Positions 36,401 through 48,771 of a DNA stretch of 64,000 nucleotides are shown piece by piece. Origin of the DNA: Nomia melanderi (Eukaryota > Arthropoda > Insecta > Hymenoptera > Halictidae). The stretch spans positions 10,533,501-10,597,500 of the forward strand of contig NC_135003.1 of NCBI RefSeq assembly GCF_051020985.1, in the 5' to 3' direction. How positions within the stretch are numbered: position 1 is the first letter of the stretch; each line of letters starts with the position of its first letter. The notes beneath the pieces are model-generated. The model worked only from the letters and a program-made list of their open reading frames with translations, was not told where the DNA came from and did not search any database. The position numbers and the translations under genes were made by a program.

Positions 36401-38631
36401 GATATATAAATGTAAATGAGTGGCGCTATCGTGGTATGTGCAATTAAGAGGTTATGAAATTCTTCCCTGTCGGAACATCCTTCTTTCGCCCCGCGCGTCT
36501 CTTTCCGTCAGCCTTGCCCGTATTTCTCTCTGTCTTCTCTCTGGGAGCCGGCTTTCTTGCGGAAAGCAAACGTATCCCGTTCCATGATTTATGAGGTCGC
36601 GCGGCGTAACGCGCGACGAGATTACCCGATCGGTTCGTCGAGCTGGCCGTGCGTCGGCCCTCGGAACGAGGATTTTCGGGCCGGGTCAATAATCGAAATA
36701 AAACCTGCTTTATTCCGGGTTTTGCGGCGCGGCCGCGCATAGAGGACGCCCGTCGCTGCGGTTTAAATTCGACCGTGCCAATTTCGGCAAATGGCCTGTC
36801 TATCCATGTTTCCGCGGGACCATGACTCCGCGACGATGGTGCGCAGGTGGACGCAGCTGAAAGTATCATTGTTCATATTTTTTGTTTTTCGGTTTTTGTT
36901 CGGTTTGTAGGTCGACGACTGCTGTTCGCTTGTCGGACTCGTGATTTCCGCCATGTTCGTTTTATCGATGTTTTTTCCCGGATGCGCGGGTAGCGGCTCG
37001 ACTCGAGGCTCGTGACCGGTGACCCTTTTACGTCCGCGACCCGCTAATGTAATGGATCGGTTCGGCGCGATACGAAAATTTCGAACGTATCTCGCTGGCG
37101 AGTCGCGAAACCAGAACAGATTAATTAACGCGGCGACACCCTTTGAGCCGATACGCCGCGAGATATATTATCGGTTACAACGGTATCGTTTACACAGCAC
37201 GGAAACCGATACACAAGACGATCAATCTTAGCTCGGCCACCGTATACCCGGAATCATTCAAAGGGCGCACATGTAACGGAGTATTAGATGCCACAAATTC
37301 CGATATTCGGCCCAGGCCGCCCGGATCATGTAATACCGGCATCATCAGTTTGCGTCAAGGCGAGTTGCTGGCTATGTACCTCGGGCCAATTTCATTTTCG
37401 GCTTGTCTGGCTGTAGCGGCTTAAGTGCGAATGAGTATGAAATCGATATTTATGTATATTTGTCCGTGCGCGTCACTGTCGGTTAATGCGAGTAGAGGAT
37501 AAGTGTATAATAATTTCGGTGGTTTTAATTGATTGGTCAGAAATTCTAGTTATTTAAGGGAGTCTAATGGAAAAGTTCTCATCATTACATGGAGGTTTAT
37601 TGGACTACGCGTTGCTCACTTTATTTCACAGGATTTTACCATTATTCAAGAGTAGTTACTTTAGATATTTGTTCGAGCATTGTAATACAAACACCACAAG
37701 AGAAACGGCTGGACCGTTTGGCCAAGCCAATAGCTGGAAATATTTATTGTCTCGTTGCGACGTCTTTTTAGAAGATACAGGAGAAGCTTGAAAATTTCGG
37801 GGCTTTGTTCCAACGTTGCACCAGTTTCTAGCTGTTGGTGGACACTATTGACCCACAAGTTAAATGTTTCAACAAATCTATAATGATTAGGACTTTTACA
37901 AGTAAAAGTAAATGGATCCTAAAATCAATTTTGAAATTCTTCCGCGCGAGATTTTAATCTGATCAATCCGAACGTAATTGCGACGAGTCTGTTTTTCAAG
38001 GGTTAATTGTAATTTCGAAAGTGCGCAATGTGAACAGCAAATGTGAATCATCGAAGCAAAAAATAGAGTGGCACGTTTTAAGTTAATTATACGAAATGAT
38101 TTTCGACGCCACGTTCGCCGATCTGTACACTCGGATGCATCGATCGGCGTATTTCGCCGGCAACCGTTCAACAACCTAATTCTTGCGAAACAGAAATTCG
38201 TTTTTGGAAAATTATTCACAGCGGTGACTCTTGTGGGGCGTATCCATTATACGGGCAGCAATTCCATGCTAATTCCAGAAATTAAGAAGAATATAAATAA
38301 CTTACAATTACATCTTCGTAATCTAAACTGATCCTATTCATGAATTATAGATCCTTATCCTTATATAGAAATTCTAATGCTGCACTGACGCACGATCTGA
38401 TTGTGCCACTATAATTAAATACGACGCGAACCGGTAAAACACGTTGCAATTAGAATAAAATTGAATGTTTGCCGCGACGTAGGAGCGAAAGGCACGTCGC
38501 TGGCTCGCTGTATAACGTGCCGTGAGTGTATATACTAATTACGCAAATGAATATTTATTCAATTGCTGCGTGAAACCTCAGCCAAGCGTCAGAACAAAGG
38601 AACGTGGTCGCGGACGGTCCAACGCGAGTAA
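33461..38631. other. Non-coding stretch with scattered motifs
   Basis: GC-rich at 33460-34000, 34570-35400 and 36440-37430, AT-rich elsewhere. Holds the TTCCGGAA/TTCGGGGAA cluster at 33723-33765, a small direct repeat (ACTAGTCC twice, about 34269-34285) and a YY1-type site (TTCCGCCATGTT, 36946-36957). Open frames (34994-35320 +, 35578-35991 -, 36444-36869 -, 37567-37791 +, 37896-38219 -) show no domain that I recognise. Confidence 0.45.
33723..33765. promoter_or_regulatory. Cluster of TTC/GAA palindromes
   Basis: Two exact TTCCGGAA palindromes (33723-33730 and 33758-33765) flank an ACCGTT/AACGGT hairpin (33738-33743, 33750-33755) whose loop contains TTCGGGGAA (33742-33750). TTCnnGAA is the tail-to-tail unit of heat-shock elements, and TTCnnnGAA is the STAT core. 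The arrangement is symmetric over 43 bp. Function is inference; it could also be a decayed repeat end. Confidence 0.3.
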
Positions 38632-38633
38632 TA

Positions 38634-38983
38634 CTGGGTGTCCGACGTCGCGTAGTACGTCTGTTTTAAGGGTTGATTGTACAAGGAAAAATATCACGAA
38701 CACCGAAAGCGACGAAGTTGCAATTTCTCCTTCGCTCTTAACTTGTCAAAGATGAAAGTACGTGTATATTTATTAATTTCTATTTGCCAACTTCAAGTAT
38801 ATAACCCTTTTGCGTTTTTTTCTCTATAAAGGTTCAACTATCAACCAATACCGGAGTTCAAAGAGACTTCAGTAACACGGAAACAAAGTCCAAACCGCAA
38901 TTACATCAATCTTCACTTTCTTCTAACGTCGTCCAACAAAAAGCCATCCGTTAAAATAGTTGCAACTCCTTGTGAACACCTTG
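38634..38983. mobile_element. Probable TA-flanked MITE remnant, element 3
   Basis: The left end is TACTGGGTGTCC (38632 onward, TA included). The right end on the minus strand is TACAAGGTGTTC (from 38985). The ends share the GGTGT core, and a TTTTAA block lies about 30 bases inside each end, but overall similarity is low. The 350-bp body is AT-rich and non-coding. The left end is identical over 12 bases to the orphan end at 52941-52952, which supports a real repeat family. Confidence 0.35.
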
Positions 38984-38985
38984 TA

Positions 38986-41900
38986 TATCCTATATACTGA
39001 CGCGATCTCATGGTCCCGGCTCGTAACATTTATTACGTTGCTGCGCGATCATCCACGACGAGAACACAAACGCCCACGGATTGCCGCGACGGTCGTTGCA
39101 ACGCGCGTCTAATTGCAACATTCAGCGCGAAGGCAATCGAGTTAAATACCCGTCCTTAGTTTTGCGTAGGTCAGAAACCGTGCGCCGTCATCGAGCGCAG
39201 ACCCAGCTTGTCGCGTCAACGACAACGGGCCGCGACGCGTCACGGGGTTTATTTTAATATCAGCCAGGGACGAGGATCCTCTCAAAGGGACGTCCTCCTA
39301 GCGCAGGTACGTGTTTAGCTTAAACGCGTAGCGTGCAAGCTTCAACGCGGCCGGCTGATTTTTGTCTCGCCTTTTTAGAAGCGAGCCGTCCGTGGAGGTC
39401 GCATAATTTCGCGACGCGATCCACCGTACCGTTGCAATACGCGGGAAATTTACGACCGCCGTCCGCCATTGGGGCAAGGAACTTTTTTCACCTCTTAATC
39501 GTACGTCTTAATTTAATTTGCGTTCCCTACGTGTCGGGCCGCGTAGATTTCTCGAGGCGACCGCGTGCATTTAAAGCCGACCGCGAAAGCCTGTCGGAAG
39601 GAAACTGCACGCACGCACGCAGACGAAAAATATTTTCTTTCCTCGGCGTCCGCGACGAACGATTTAATTCTGCGACTCGCAGACTTTGCAGAAGCCAGTG
39701 TGTCGCGGTGAACCACTTCTTTCGCGATTTTGCATGAATACTTAATGTTTCGGTGGTCTCGTATTATAAAGCGTTTCAAGTATTGAATGTTCCGCGACCG
39801 GAGGTTCTGAAAGGTTGACGACGTTTGTTGCAAGGAACACGGAAGCCTGTATTCTATTGGTCGTGGGAGACGGAGTCGGCGGTACGTGAATGGGTCCACT
39901 GTAATTATTCCGATTCCGTGAATGAACTCTCGCGATAACGCTACGGTTGTGTGCGCGTTTATACTGTGTATTTTTTAGCAAATACAAATTCAATATGTTA
40001 CTTCCGAGCGTTATTGTTGTGAAGGTGTTGTAAAGGTTTTCTTAAATTTCTGTAAAATTATTCATTTTATTGCGTTTTACAGTTTGAAAGTTACGATATT
40101 AGTGGATGTACAGCTCGATTAAATTTGATATATCGTATGCTCGAACTAAAATGTTTCGTGATACGTAAATATAATTGTATGACTAAATTCAATGCACAGA
40201 AATAAGAGAGGGACTCGTTTAAATATTTATTCCATTTCCTTCGAGCCGTATAATGTAAATACATGCAAAGAAGGTAATAGCTCAAAGATGAGAGTAGATG
40301 GAACAACTGTTTATATGAACTTTTTAAATTACCTCCACACTGGCAAATGTTCTCGCCAAGTTATATCCACATTTTACGAAATATCCTGTATTCTCTCTTC
40401 AGGCAAACATTCCATAAAACTTTCTCCGTGAATCCTGCGTCACCCTAGCCTTTCAAGCATGAATCACGCGCTGAACAACCATTCTCCGTACCTTGCCCCG
40501 AGATATCACGCAGACACTTATTCTGGAAACCCTTAAAAACCTGGAGCACCCTCTCTGAAGTGATATTCAAGTTTCAAGTTAGCAATCGCTGCGCTTACAT
40601 TCTCAAGTTCCGTATTCACAATTTTTATAAGAGCGATAGCATGGAGATCGTACCGATTTTCTCGTATATTGGAAAACCAGCGAGCGAAAAAGTTTCCGCA
40701 ATGAAGGGATATACAATTATTCAACCAACCGTCAATAAATGTAACGCATACCTTCAAACAAAATTGAAAACTCCGTTGTTCCACTATTGTAAATAAATAA
40801 ATTCATCGCAAGTTCATCAGTGCGTATGGACTACTGACAATTACAGATTTTGACCTCGGTAATTTATGACACGCAGATGCTATTTCAAACGGATCCCCGT
40901 GAATCCCTTTGATCCGCAGGACTTGCATGTTACAGTGCAGATTTCGAGCTTCAAATTCCTATATCGGAAGCTGGAAAATCTTCGAGTCGGTCGATTCGAA
41001 AGTTCCCCCGAGTCCGAAGCAGTCGCGATCGATGGGGCGTCGCTTCGTTTCACGTTTCATCACGGTTACAGGGCTGCGCTGTAAAATTCACGAGCACGTC
41101 CGAACGTCGAACGCCGATCCCTCATTCTTCCGAGGTTCAGTTTCCCGCGCGTTCGTACCTTGTCACGCGAGTCCGCGTCTCGCGCGCGTTCTATGTTCAC
41201 TGACGGTAGCTCTTGACAAGATTCCAAGCTGATCGTTCCCCCCTAGTCCTTTGCTCCTTTTGTTTTCGTCTCTGGCTGGACGAGCAAAGGTAAAAGGTTG
41301 ACGGACGTTGGCATCGACGACGGCGTAGACACGGCTGACGTCATCTTCCTGGCCAGCGGTTTTCCCGTGCGCCGCCACGACCGCGTAAAACTGGCAACAA
41401 GCGTCCGGCGCGGGCAAAGTTTGCGGTCCAATTAAAAATATTCCCCGGCTTTTGCGCCTGCATCGTAGCGTCGTTAATGGGGTTGACACACGGAAGCACG
41501 GACAGGTTCCTCGGTACATTCGTTCGCGACTTGAACGCGGTAACCTGAATTAAAAATGATGCCGAAAGCGGGGACGCCGGCTGACCGAGTAAACTCTGAC
41601 CGGAAAACCGACGTCGCTCGTTTCGGAACTTCGAAGCGGAACCCTTAAACTCTGTCATGAAAGTTATTTCCTTTCATCGGAACCGTTCCGTTCTATTCGC
41701 GACTGTTTCGCGCTACTCTCTGTGCGTTAATCGTTATTGGATTTGATTGCTGCCGGTCAAAGGGTCGCTGAAGCATGCACAGAATTAATGTGATTGCCAC
41801 TGTGCCAAGAGTTATGATCGTTGTGCGAGGAAATTGTAGTCACGGAGCGTTTGAGGATTGAATTTTATGCTGCCGGTGGAGATTACGTCCATGAGCTAAT

Positions 41901-42585
41901 AACTGCCTCTTCGAAGATTTTATTTCTTCAATCTTGCATTCAATTTTTGCCAATCTTATCGATTCCAGATCCAGGAATCGTTTGAGTTTGGTAAAGGTGG
42001 AATCAAATTACTATTTCCTTTTGGATGTTTCTTTTTAAGACGTATTAGAAGTTTGATTTTCTGCGATTGCAAATTTCTGGGGCTTAACTTCCTTCGGAAT
42101 ATACACCGATCAGTCTTCAGTGAAGCGAAATCTTCTCGCTGCCGTTTTCTTATTACGTAACCGACTCGGCGTCGGATGAATTATCAATTTTTCATCTAGA
42201 ACCGACGAATTTTAACGCAGTACGTTGCGCAAACAGATCCGCACACGATCATCTCGTTTCATTAAATATTATAAATCACTGTTTGCAGTGCGTACCATGC
42301 ACGTGCAACAGCTGAATACTACCGTTTGATTTGACTAACCGCGTCCATTTATCATGTACCGTATAAGGCGCACGCTACATTTGCACAGCGAAACGCGGTT
42401 TACTATAACAAGGGGGGCAGAAAAAAGAAACCTGGGAAAACCGTCGATACGCTTTAACGCAAAAATCCAGCGGGTAGAGGTCAGTAATCAGCCACCGTTG
42501 AAATAAATTTGTTTTCGATAACACTGAACGCTCATCCGATGAAGCGGCGGCCATCTTGTTTGCGCGAGTAAGTGGTTTCAAACAG
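38986..42585. other. Non-coding stretch, nothing firm
   Basis: GC-rich at 39000-39720 and 40980-41600. Contains a CRE palindrome (41336-41343) and a short ACGC run (about 39606-39621). Overlapping anonymous frames occur at 39333-39737 (+), 39513-39899 (-), 40909-41232 (+), 41163-41519 (-) and 41341-41658 (-). Confidence 0.45.
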
Positions 42586-42589
42586 GAAA

Positions 42590-43024
42590 CAGGCGGGTGT
42601 ACTTATTTTACACATTCAACTTGCAAATTGAAAGGAATTCTCTGTCGAAACACTAAAGTTGGATATTTCACGAGTGACAAAACTTCATTACAGTTTCAAT
42701 TCATTAAATGGAACTTCTCCAATCTCTAGATAAGTGAATGGACAGTACAAAGATTGAAACTGAATAAACAAATGCGTTTATTTATTTTAGTTTGAATTTC
42801 GATTACCCTTATCTGAAATAACTAAATAGAAGCTTGTTTATTTATTTCATAGTATAAGTGTAATCATTGACGGCTTTGGGATAATAGAAAAATACACATA
42901 TCTCTGTATATCAACGTATTAATCCTGTTAAGTTACTTACTAAAACCGAGCCACACTGTTCATTTAATTTCCTCTTCTAGTTATGGGATCTAATGAGTTA
43001 AAATTGTGCAATTAGCACACCCTG
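42590..43024. mobile_element. Possible TA-flanked MITE remnant, element 4
   Basis: The right end is clear: GCACACCCTG then TA (43015-43026), which on the minus strand reads TACAGGGTGTGC. A candidate left end, CAGGCGGGTGTACTTATT (42590 onward), matches the right arm at 18 of 25 bases from its GGTGT core, but it has a small internal insertion and AA in place of TA. The 435-bp body is AT-rich and non-coding. The right end may instead be a solitary relic. Confidence 0.3.
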
Positions 43025-44308
43025 TACGAAGCCTCGTATAATTCTTTTTCCCCAGCTCTCGAGTTCAGTAATTACCCGAATAAATACAATCATTTTGTCG
43101 TAATTGCGTTAGTCTCTTAACTGTGCACCAATTAGTCAGATAACCTGGATATTTAATTAGTTTAATCCAAACAAGTAACCGACCATTGTCATCTCCACCT
43201 TCTTTATAATTCAGGTCCAACACAGTAACGCGCTGTAATTGTTGTCGCCATTGCACAGTAGCGCGTTGTTAAGCTTCGATGAAATTTTCAATATCCATTG
43301 AGTGTGCGCCTTGTTAATGGCCGTTTAGCTACAGCCGATTGAAGAATCATTAAACAGTATACTGCCAGTATCCGATTTAATCACTTAACATCGAGTCATT
43401 TTCTAAGACCACAAAATTAAATTGAATCAATACGGATCTCGAATATCAGAATAGAAGTGCATATTTGGTTGAGAATTGATTCAATTCAAGGTTTCTGCCA
43501 CGGATTAAATTCGAGTTTCCCAAACCGGGATGTTACTCATTAATAGTTTCTCAATTCTTGATTGCTTCGATTCACGTTGTTTGACAACATGTAAACTTCG
43601 ATGTTCTGGATTTAAACTAATCCAATTTGTACCTTTACTTTATATACATACAACTCCAATTTACATCTTCGTTAGAAGACATTAGTCTATTAACTCTAAA
43701 ATTGTTTGCAACTGATGTATGTAATATCATCATAAATTTTCTATCATTCCAATTAATATTTAAAAGAAACCCCAGCCACACAATTAAAGCTTCCATCCAA
43801 ATTTATTGTACTAATAACGGAAAAACAAAAATTATAAAGAAGAATTGTATTTAGGGTATTACGTACTCGACGAGTCTCAACCAGGAAATATACAGGGTTA
43901 CAGTCACTTGAAATATAATTTCGTAATTTCAAGGAACACGCTGCAACATAATAAAATCAAACTATGCATTTACCAAAAGAATCTTTTTCAGAAACCGAAA
44001 ATATCAATGGTGGCCACAAGTTTCGGATCAAGGGTTGAGGTCCCCGCGCGAGTTCTGTTAAACAACAATCCTCAGGAGCATTGGTGTAGGACGTAAACGC
44101 GGGCTGCTCCTTCAACCGGTACGCAGGCAAACACAGGGCGAATTATCTTCGGCTCGTTTCCCACGTCGTACGCAGCTTTGTCGTGAATACAAGGGCTCCT
44201 GCGAATTCCAGTGTAAAAATAACGAGCATGCCGAGCGTTACTTTGCGAAGATGGCCGTGCCGGCGACATCGTATAGAGCATCATAATGCGTGTAGGTCGT
44301 CACCGACG

Positions 44309-44310
<2 letters not shown>

Positions 44311-44340
<30 letters not shown>
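44311..44340 (+). repeat. (GTC)10 trinucleotide microsatellite
   Basis: Ten perfect GTC units. The preceding bases (CACCGACGCC) look like decayed copies. The repeat reads as CGT/TCG in other phases. It lies outside any recognised gene, so it is probably not a coding homopeptide run. Confidence 0.95.
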
Positions 44341-44343
<3 letters not shown>

Positions 44344-44717
44344 GCAAATTGCTACGGAATAATATCGTTGTCAGCTCGTGACTGCTGAATCAAATTCGCG
44401 TGTACAGCCACACGATATCTTGCGCGTCGAAGATTATCGTACACCTAATCTCTGATTCCACGGACATGCGAACTGGTGGAGAATTTAGTGCCCCATTGGG
44501 CCATGACTATTTATCCGTCGGATTCCAGATAATACCGAACCCATTTCAAACAAGATGTCATTCGTATGAAAGCCCAAATCAATGTGATAATGTAAACGAT
44601 CTACGAAATTCGTAGGAATGTTTCCATATTCTATAACAATTAATGACCAACAATTCTTTGATAAGTCTTGCAATGTCAATATCTATTGTATCTCAGCAAG
44701 TAAGTTGGAAAAATTTA

Positions 44718-44820
44718 AGAATAATTATAGATTCATAATGACAGATAGTATAGAATGATTGTAGATTCATAGTGATATATACTTTAGGATGATTACAGAT
44801 TGATAGTGATAGATATTATT
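44718..44820 (+). repeat. 34-35 bp tandem repeat, three diverged copies
   Basis: Copies start at 44718, 44752 and 44786, each beginning AGAATnATT or AGGATGATT and continuing through TAGATTCATAnTGA-like sequence to a run ending TAT or TTT. A partial fourth copy (AGAATCTTCA) begins at 44821. Copies differ at several positions, so this is an old minisatellite in AT-rich DNA. Confidence 0.75.
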
Positions 44821-47800
44821 AGAATCTTCATTCGATAGCGTTTCCCAGATCGCCGCCTATTAGACGATACAGTTGTCCATCGACAGCTGCCACGGCAATA
44901 AAGATGTTAAGACGCGATGAAAACAGTGTACCGGAACGAAATAGAAAATTCGAAATGACATTCATTGCCGCAGCATTACGTTTTCAGCAAGATCGAACTC
45001 GAGAGCATTGCTGGCGAGAGAGTTGCGGAATATAACCGTTCGAATTCATATCGAATTCCCGTGTTCCTCTCGTCTCGCAACGAAATCAATTTCACGGGAT
45101 CGCGGAGAAATCCTGAGAAATCGAGTTTGCCGCAGATTCGAAAACAATTTCGAGCTGGATGTCCTCCACGCACCAGACAGCCGGCGAAACTGATTTCTCC
45201 TTTTCGTGGATTAGATTCGGTTACGTCCGATGCGTCGGTCGGTGTGGCCCTAACGCGGGGCCGCGAAGATAACCGACGGTCGAACGGCGAGTCTCGTCTG
45301 TCGCCTGATACGGGAGAATCGAATGGTCGGCAGGATCAATGGAGCTACATAAAGTAACTCGTCGGCCATAAATGGCTAATAGAAATAGGTCGCGGGTAGA
45401 AAAAGAGGGAACAAGTTCGGTCTCGGAGGAAGGTATAGAAATAGATATTGGGTTGATCATTCGCCGTTTCGAAGGAAATTGTCCCATCAGGAGATTGAAA
45501 GGGGATCGAGAATAAAGCTCTTTCCATGTATTGTCCAGCAATGATCGTACCACGATGTGATAAAATGTAATATTTCCCGGCCAAGAAAACTTTCCTTTCT
45601 AACCCGCCACCCCCGTCGCGCCCCTCCGTCCAGTCGAAGACAATGACCTTCGTAACAACGGTCGCCTTTAACTCCGAACTTCCTCCAACTTTTCTATCGA
45701 GTCATCATTCAACGAATAGTCCAATCATAATTTCAACCTTTTAGCCGGATTAATATCATTCATCGTACGACATTACCATTCCCTGGCCGCGTCTATAGAA
45801 CGCGAATTACCCGAAGCTGTTATCAATAGTCGATTGGCTCTTGTTCAAACTTGTTGCGTACTAAGAATATCCAGCCGTTCGTATTTCTTCCGCTCATCTA
45901 GCTCTCTTACGCTTTTAAGAGAATTTCAGCTGTCTGTTCCTGATTCGGCGTTGGAACAGGATCGTTCCAGTCGCTAATTTTTTAATTCAATACGCGGTTA
46001 TCAGTTTTCAAGGCATGCGTAATATACAAAATACTATCTACATCGAAGAAGATAATCTTTTAAACAATTTCATCACTATCGCCGGTGTTACTAGATTCGT
46101 TTAACCACCAGCGTGGAATGAACTCCACTTGGAAGATAAATATTCCATTATCCAAACAGTTTCGCCTCGCTATTAATAATAGAGCTCTCGCAGTCCAATA
46201 AACGCGCGACTCCTCAATTGCTGCACTTATTACCCGACCAGTCCCCGTTGAACCAAGTGACGCGCACCCGGATACAATTACACCGATGAATTAGACGAGA
46301 CATCTACGCGGTCGGGTTCCTACGTCGCGCCGGGCCCATTAATAAACGATGACGATCCAAGTGACGAGAGCGGAAGGTCGTGTGTAACATTTTTCGGTGC
46401 GACGAGCGCGGAAATTCGCCGTGGGCGCGGGGTGCAAATTGCTTTCGGACCTGTTTCGTCTGCCAGGAGCCCATTTGTCACCACGGATTCTGCCCAGCCG
46501 ACGTATAAGCCTGTCTACGCTAATAATGACACTACGACGACTAACTACAAGCTCATCACGCGCGCATTCATGAAGCAATATACATGCATTTGCACGACTA
46601 TCCTCCTCCCGTCCATCCCCACATCACCCCAACCCTTTAAGCTCACTTTCTCTGTTTATCGCGGACATCGTCCCTTTCTTGTTAACGCGCGTCCCGTTGT
46701 CACTTGGACCGCATCCACAAACGACCCCTACGGTCTTTACCCGCTCTCTAAACCAAGCAGTGAGCGTTACGGTATCAACGTCGAATTAATACGTCGAAAT
46801 TAACCATTGTTCTTGGTAAGATTGAATCGGCGGCATTGCGAATGACGGTTGTCATCGATGCGTTCGGCGGCTGGTGCTACGTCGCGGAATTGATTGGTCA
46901 TTCTTGCGGGGGCGAAACAACGTTTTTGCGTTCCGCGACCGGGCGAACCAGTTGTCACGAACGTCGACTCGCCTGCGTGTAATTTAAACTGATGCCCGCG
47001 CGGACGCCATCGGGGACCCATTATTTCAGAAGTATATTTTGTTTCGTACCCTTTTTTGTTGGGTTCATTGAACGCGTGTTTCGCGAGTTCGACGAGGATT
47101 GTTGTTCAGTGATGTACTGGTATAAAAAGAAATAAGCAGCGGAGAGTTCTATGCGTATTTAATAGTGAACTATAAATGAATCCGCTTAAGCATCACAATG
47201 GCTGTAAAAAATATTTTCAGTAGTTTTGGAATATTTAAGAAACCTGTGAAACTGGTACTAGCCTCCAACAATTTTCATAATGAAATATTTCGACTGCGAA
47301 CCGGAGTTCGATGAATATGGAAAAATCTAGCGTTTGCGGTTAATTACATCACGTTTAATAATTTCTGTGTAATGAATTTGCCTTGTAATTTCAATGAGAT
47401 CGAAACGAGTTGAATTTCAGGACGCCGTTATTTATTCACGCGAGAGTAACGACGCGTTTTAATCGCATTATTCAAATAATTACGGATTATTACGTCGGTA
47501 TTAACGCGTGTTACCAGTGGATACAGGTTTTATCCCGGAGGATATGGAACTTAGGGCGTATTTATTAATGCGACGCTTTATGAACGCGTGACGTAGGGAT
47601 CGATCGATGACACACGTCCCCCGGGAAGACGCGACAGAGGCAAGCCCATTTGGATGGCACACTTCAATCCTCCTACGATTTTAAATTATTCAAATTGTTC
47701 TCAGTCAAGTTTTTCGTGCATTCCCACTTTTCCTCCCCCACTCGCAGATGTCCGCTTTTTAAATCACTTATACGAGTCAGGGAAATCCATTTGCTCAGCT

Positions 47801-48510
47801 ACCAAGAAGTTTCAAGCCCCTTATTTTTTAATCGATGTCCGGATGTGCTTTCAAATGACTGGTTGAATACATTTGCTCGCCAACGGGGGCCACGTATGAA
47901 TAAAATGTTTCGCGTAATGACCGCGCGGACCCATTGATTCAATATTAATTCCGCTCACTGACGAAATTCACCGTGAATTCTGTATCTTTTCATCTGTTAA
48001 CGCCGGCAATTAATATCGCCGACAATACGGTGCGCGGTAATACAGCACTTTCTTGGTACAAATTCGATATATCCTCCGCGCCCGTTTTGTCCCACGTAAG
48101 CTCAGAGCTTAAGGAACTTTCCCCACCCTGCCCCATTTGTTTCACCACTCTGCCTACGTTACCCCTTCCGGTACTCTTCCATAGACACGGCATTATGTGA
48201 GAACGTCTTACACAAAGGGGACTCGTGAACGGTACAGCTTTATACTATACTTTAGAATCTCTTGCACCATGTAACTACGAATGATACTACAATGATCAAA
48301 AAGAAAATAAGCTTCTCGCCAGGTTTTTCAGATATTCAATTCAAGCGCGAAAAGTAGAAGAACTGAAATTCAATATAAATGTTGATTCTATCAACCTAGC
48401 ACTCAGGGGATCTTATAAACAACCCATTCGCACAAAACCTCTAACCAGACACCAGAATAAGTCTTCAAGAAGTTAGTAGGTTTTAAGTTAGTCCGAGCTA
48501 TACAGTTAAG

Positions 48511-48771
48511 ATGTCGGATACCAAAAGCAGTCAGATACTAGGATCGGCGTGGCAATTTTGCCGCCGGTATCTCAGATACCTTCTACATCTACAGTCATTA
48601 CAACCACAATCTTTTACGGACCAGATTTTCCTGAGCGTTAATCAATCATGGCTATCGTTAGACAGTAATTTCTTCCGAGCTCATTTAGCCAGAATTCTTC
48701 GCGACAATATGAACGTTCCGGAAGAACAATGGAAATTCAGCGCGAGGTGCGGCGAGGACGATAATAGTTAA
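48511..48771 (+). CDS. Weak candidate small protein, 86 residues
   Basis: An intact frame from ATG to TAA, with mixed codon use and a balanced, soluble-looking composition. The N-terminal third has a basic, leucine-rich stretch (FCRRYLRYLLHLQSLQ, residues about 17-32) that could form an amphipathic helix. The C-terminal part contains RAHLARILRDNMNVPEEQW and ends in an acidic tail. There is no signal peptide, membrane segment or known domain that I recognise. The frame stays open a few codons upstream of the ATG, so a 3' exon starting just before it is possible. A TATAAAC at about 48414 lies too far upstream to act as a simple TATA box for this start. It is not overlapped by a longer frame. 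A chance frame of this length is quite possible. Confidence 0.2.
   Translation: MSDTKSSQILGSAWQFCRRYLRYLLHLQSLQPQSFTDQIFLSVNQSWLSLDSNFFRAHLARILRDNMNVPEEQWKFSARCGEDDNS

Larger units (their letters stand above)
43027..48495. other. Non-coding stretch with tandem repeats
   Basis: AT-rich to about 44030, then mixed. Contains CTTGAAAT/ATTTCAAG inverted arms at 43907-43933 directly after a TACAGGGTTAC motif (43891), a trinucleotide microsatellite and a 34-bp tandem repeat. Open frames at 44965-45357 (+), 45221-45553 (-), 46432-46803 (+), 47650-47937 (+) and 47973-48200 (+) are not recognisable. Confidence 0.45.

Noticed and set aside
37567..37791. 74-codon frame with protein-like N-terminal part
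   Set aside because: It is overlapped by another frame on the same strand and one on the opposite strand, has no domain and no splice structure; chance is the simpler explanation.
10851..38007. Repeated AGGGTTAA octamers (about five plus-strand and one minus-strand)
   Set aside because: The excess over expectation is small, spacing is irregular, and I cannot tie it to a known element.
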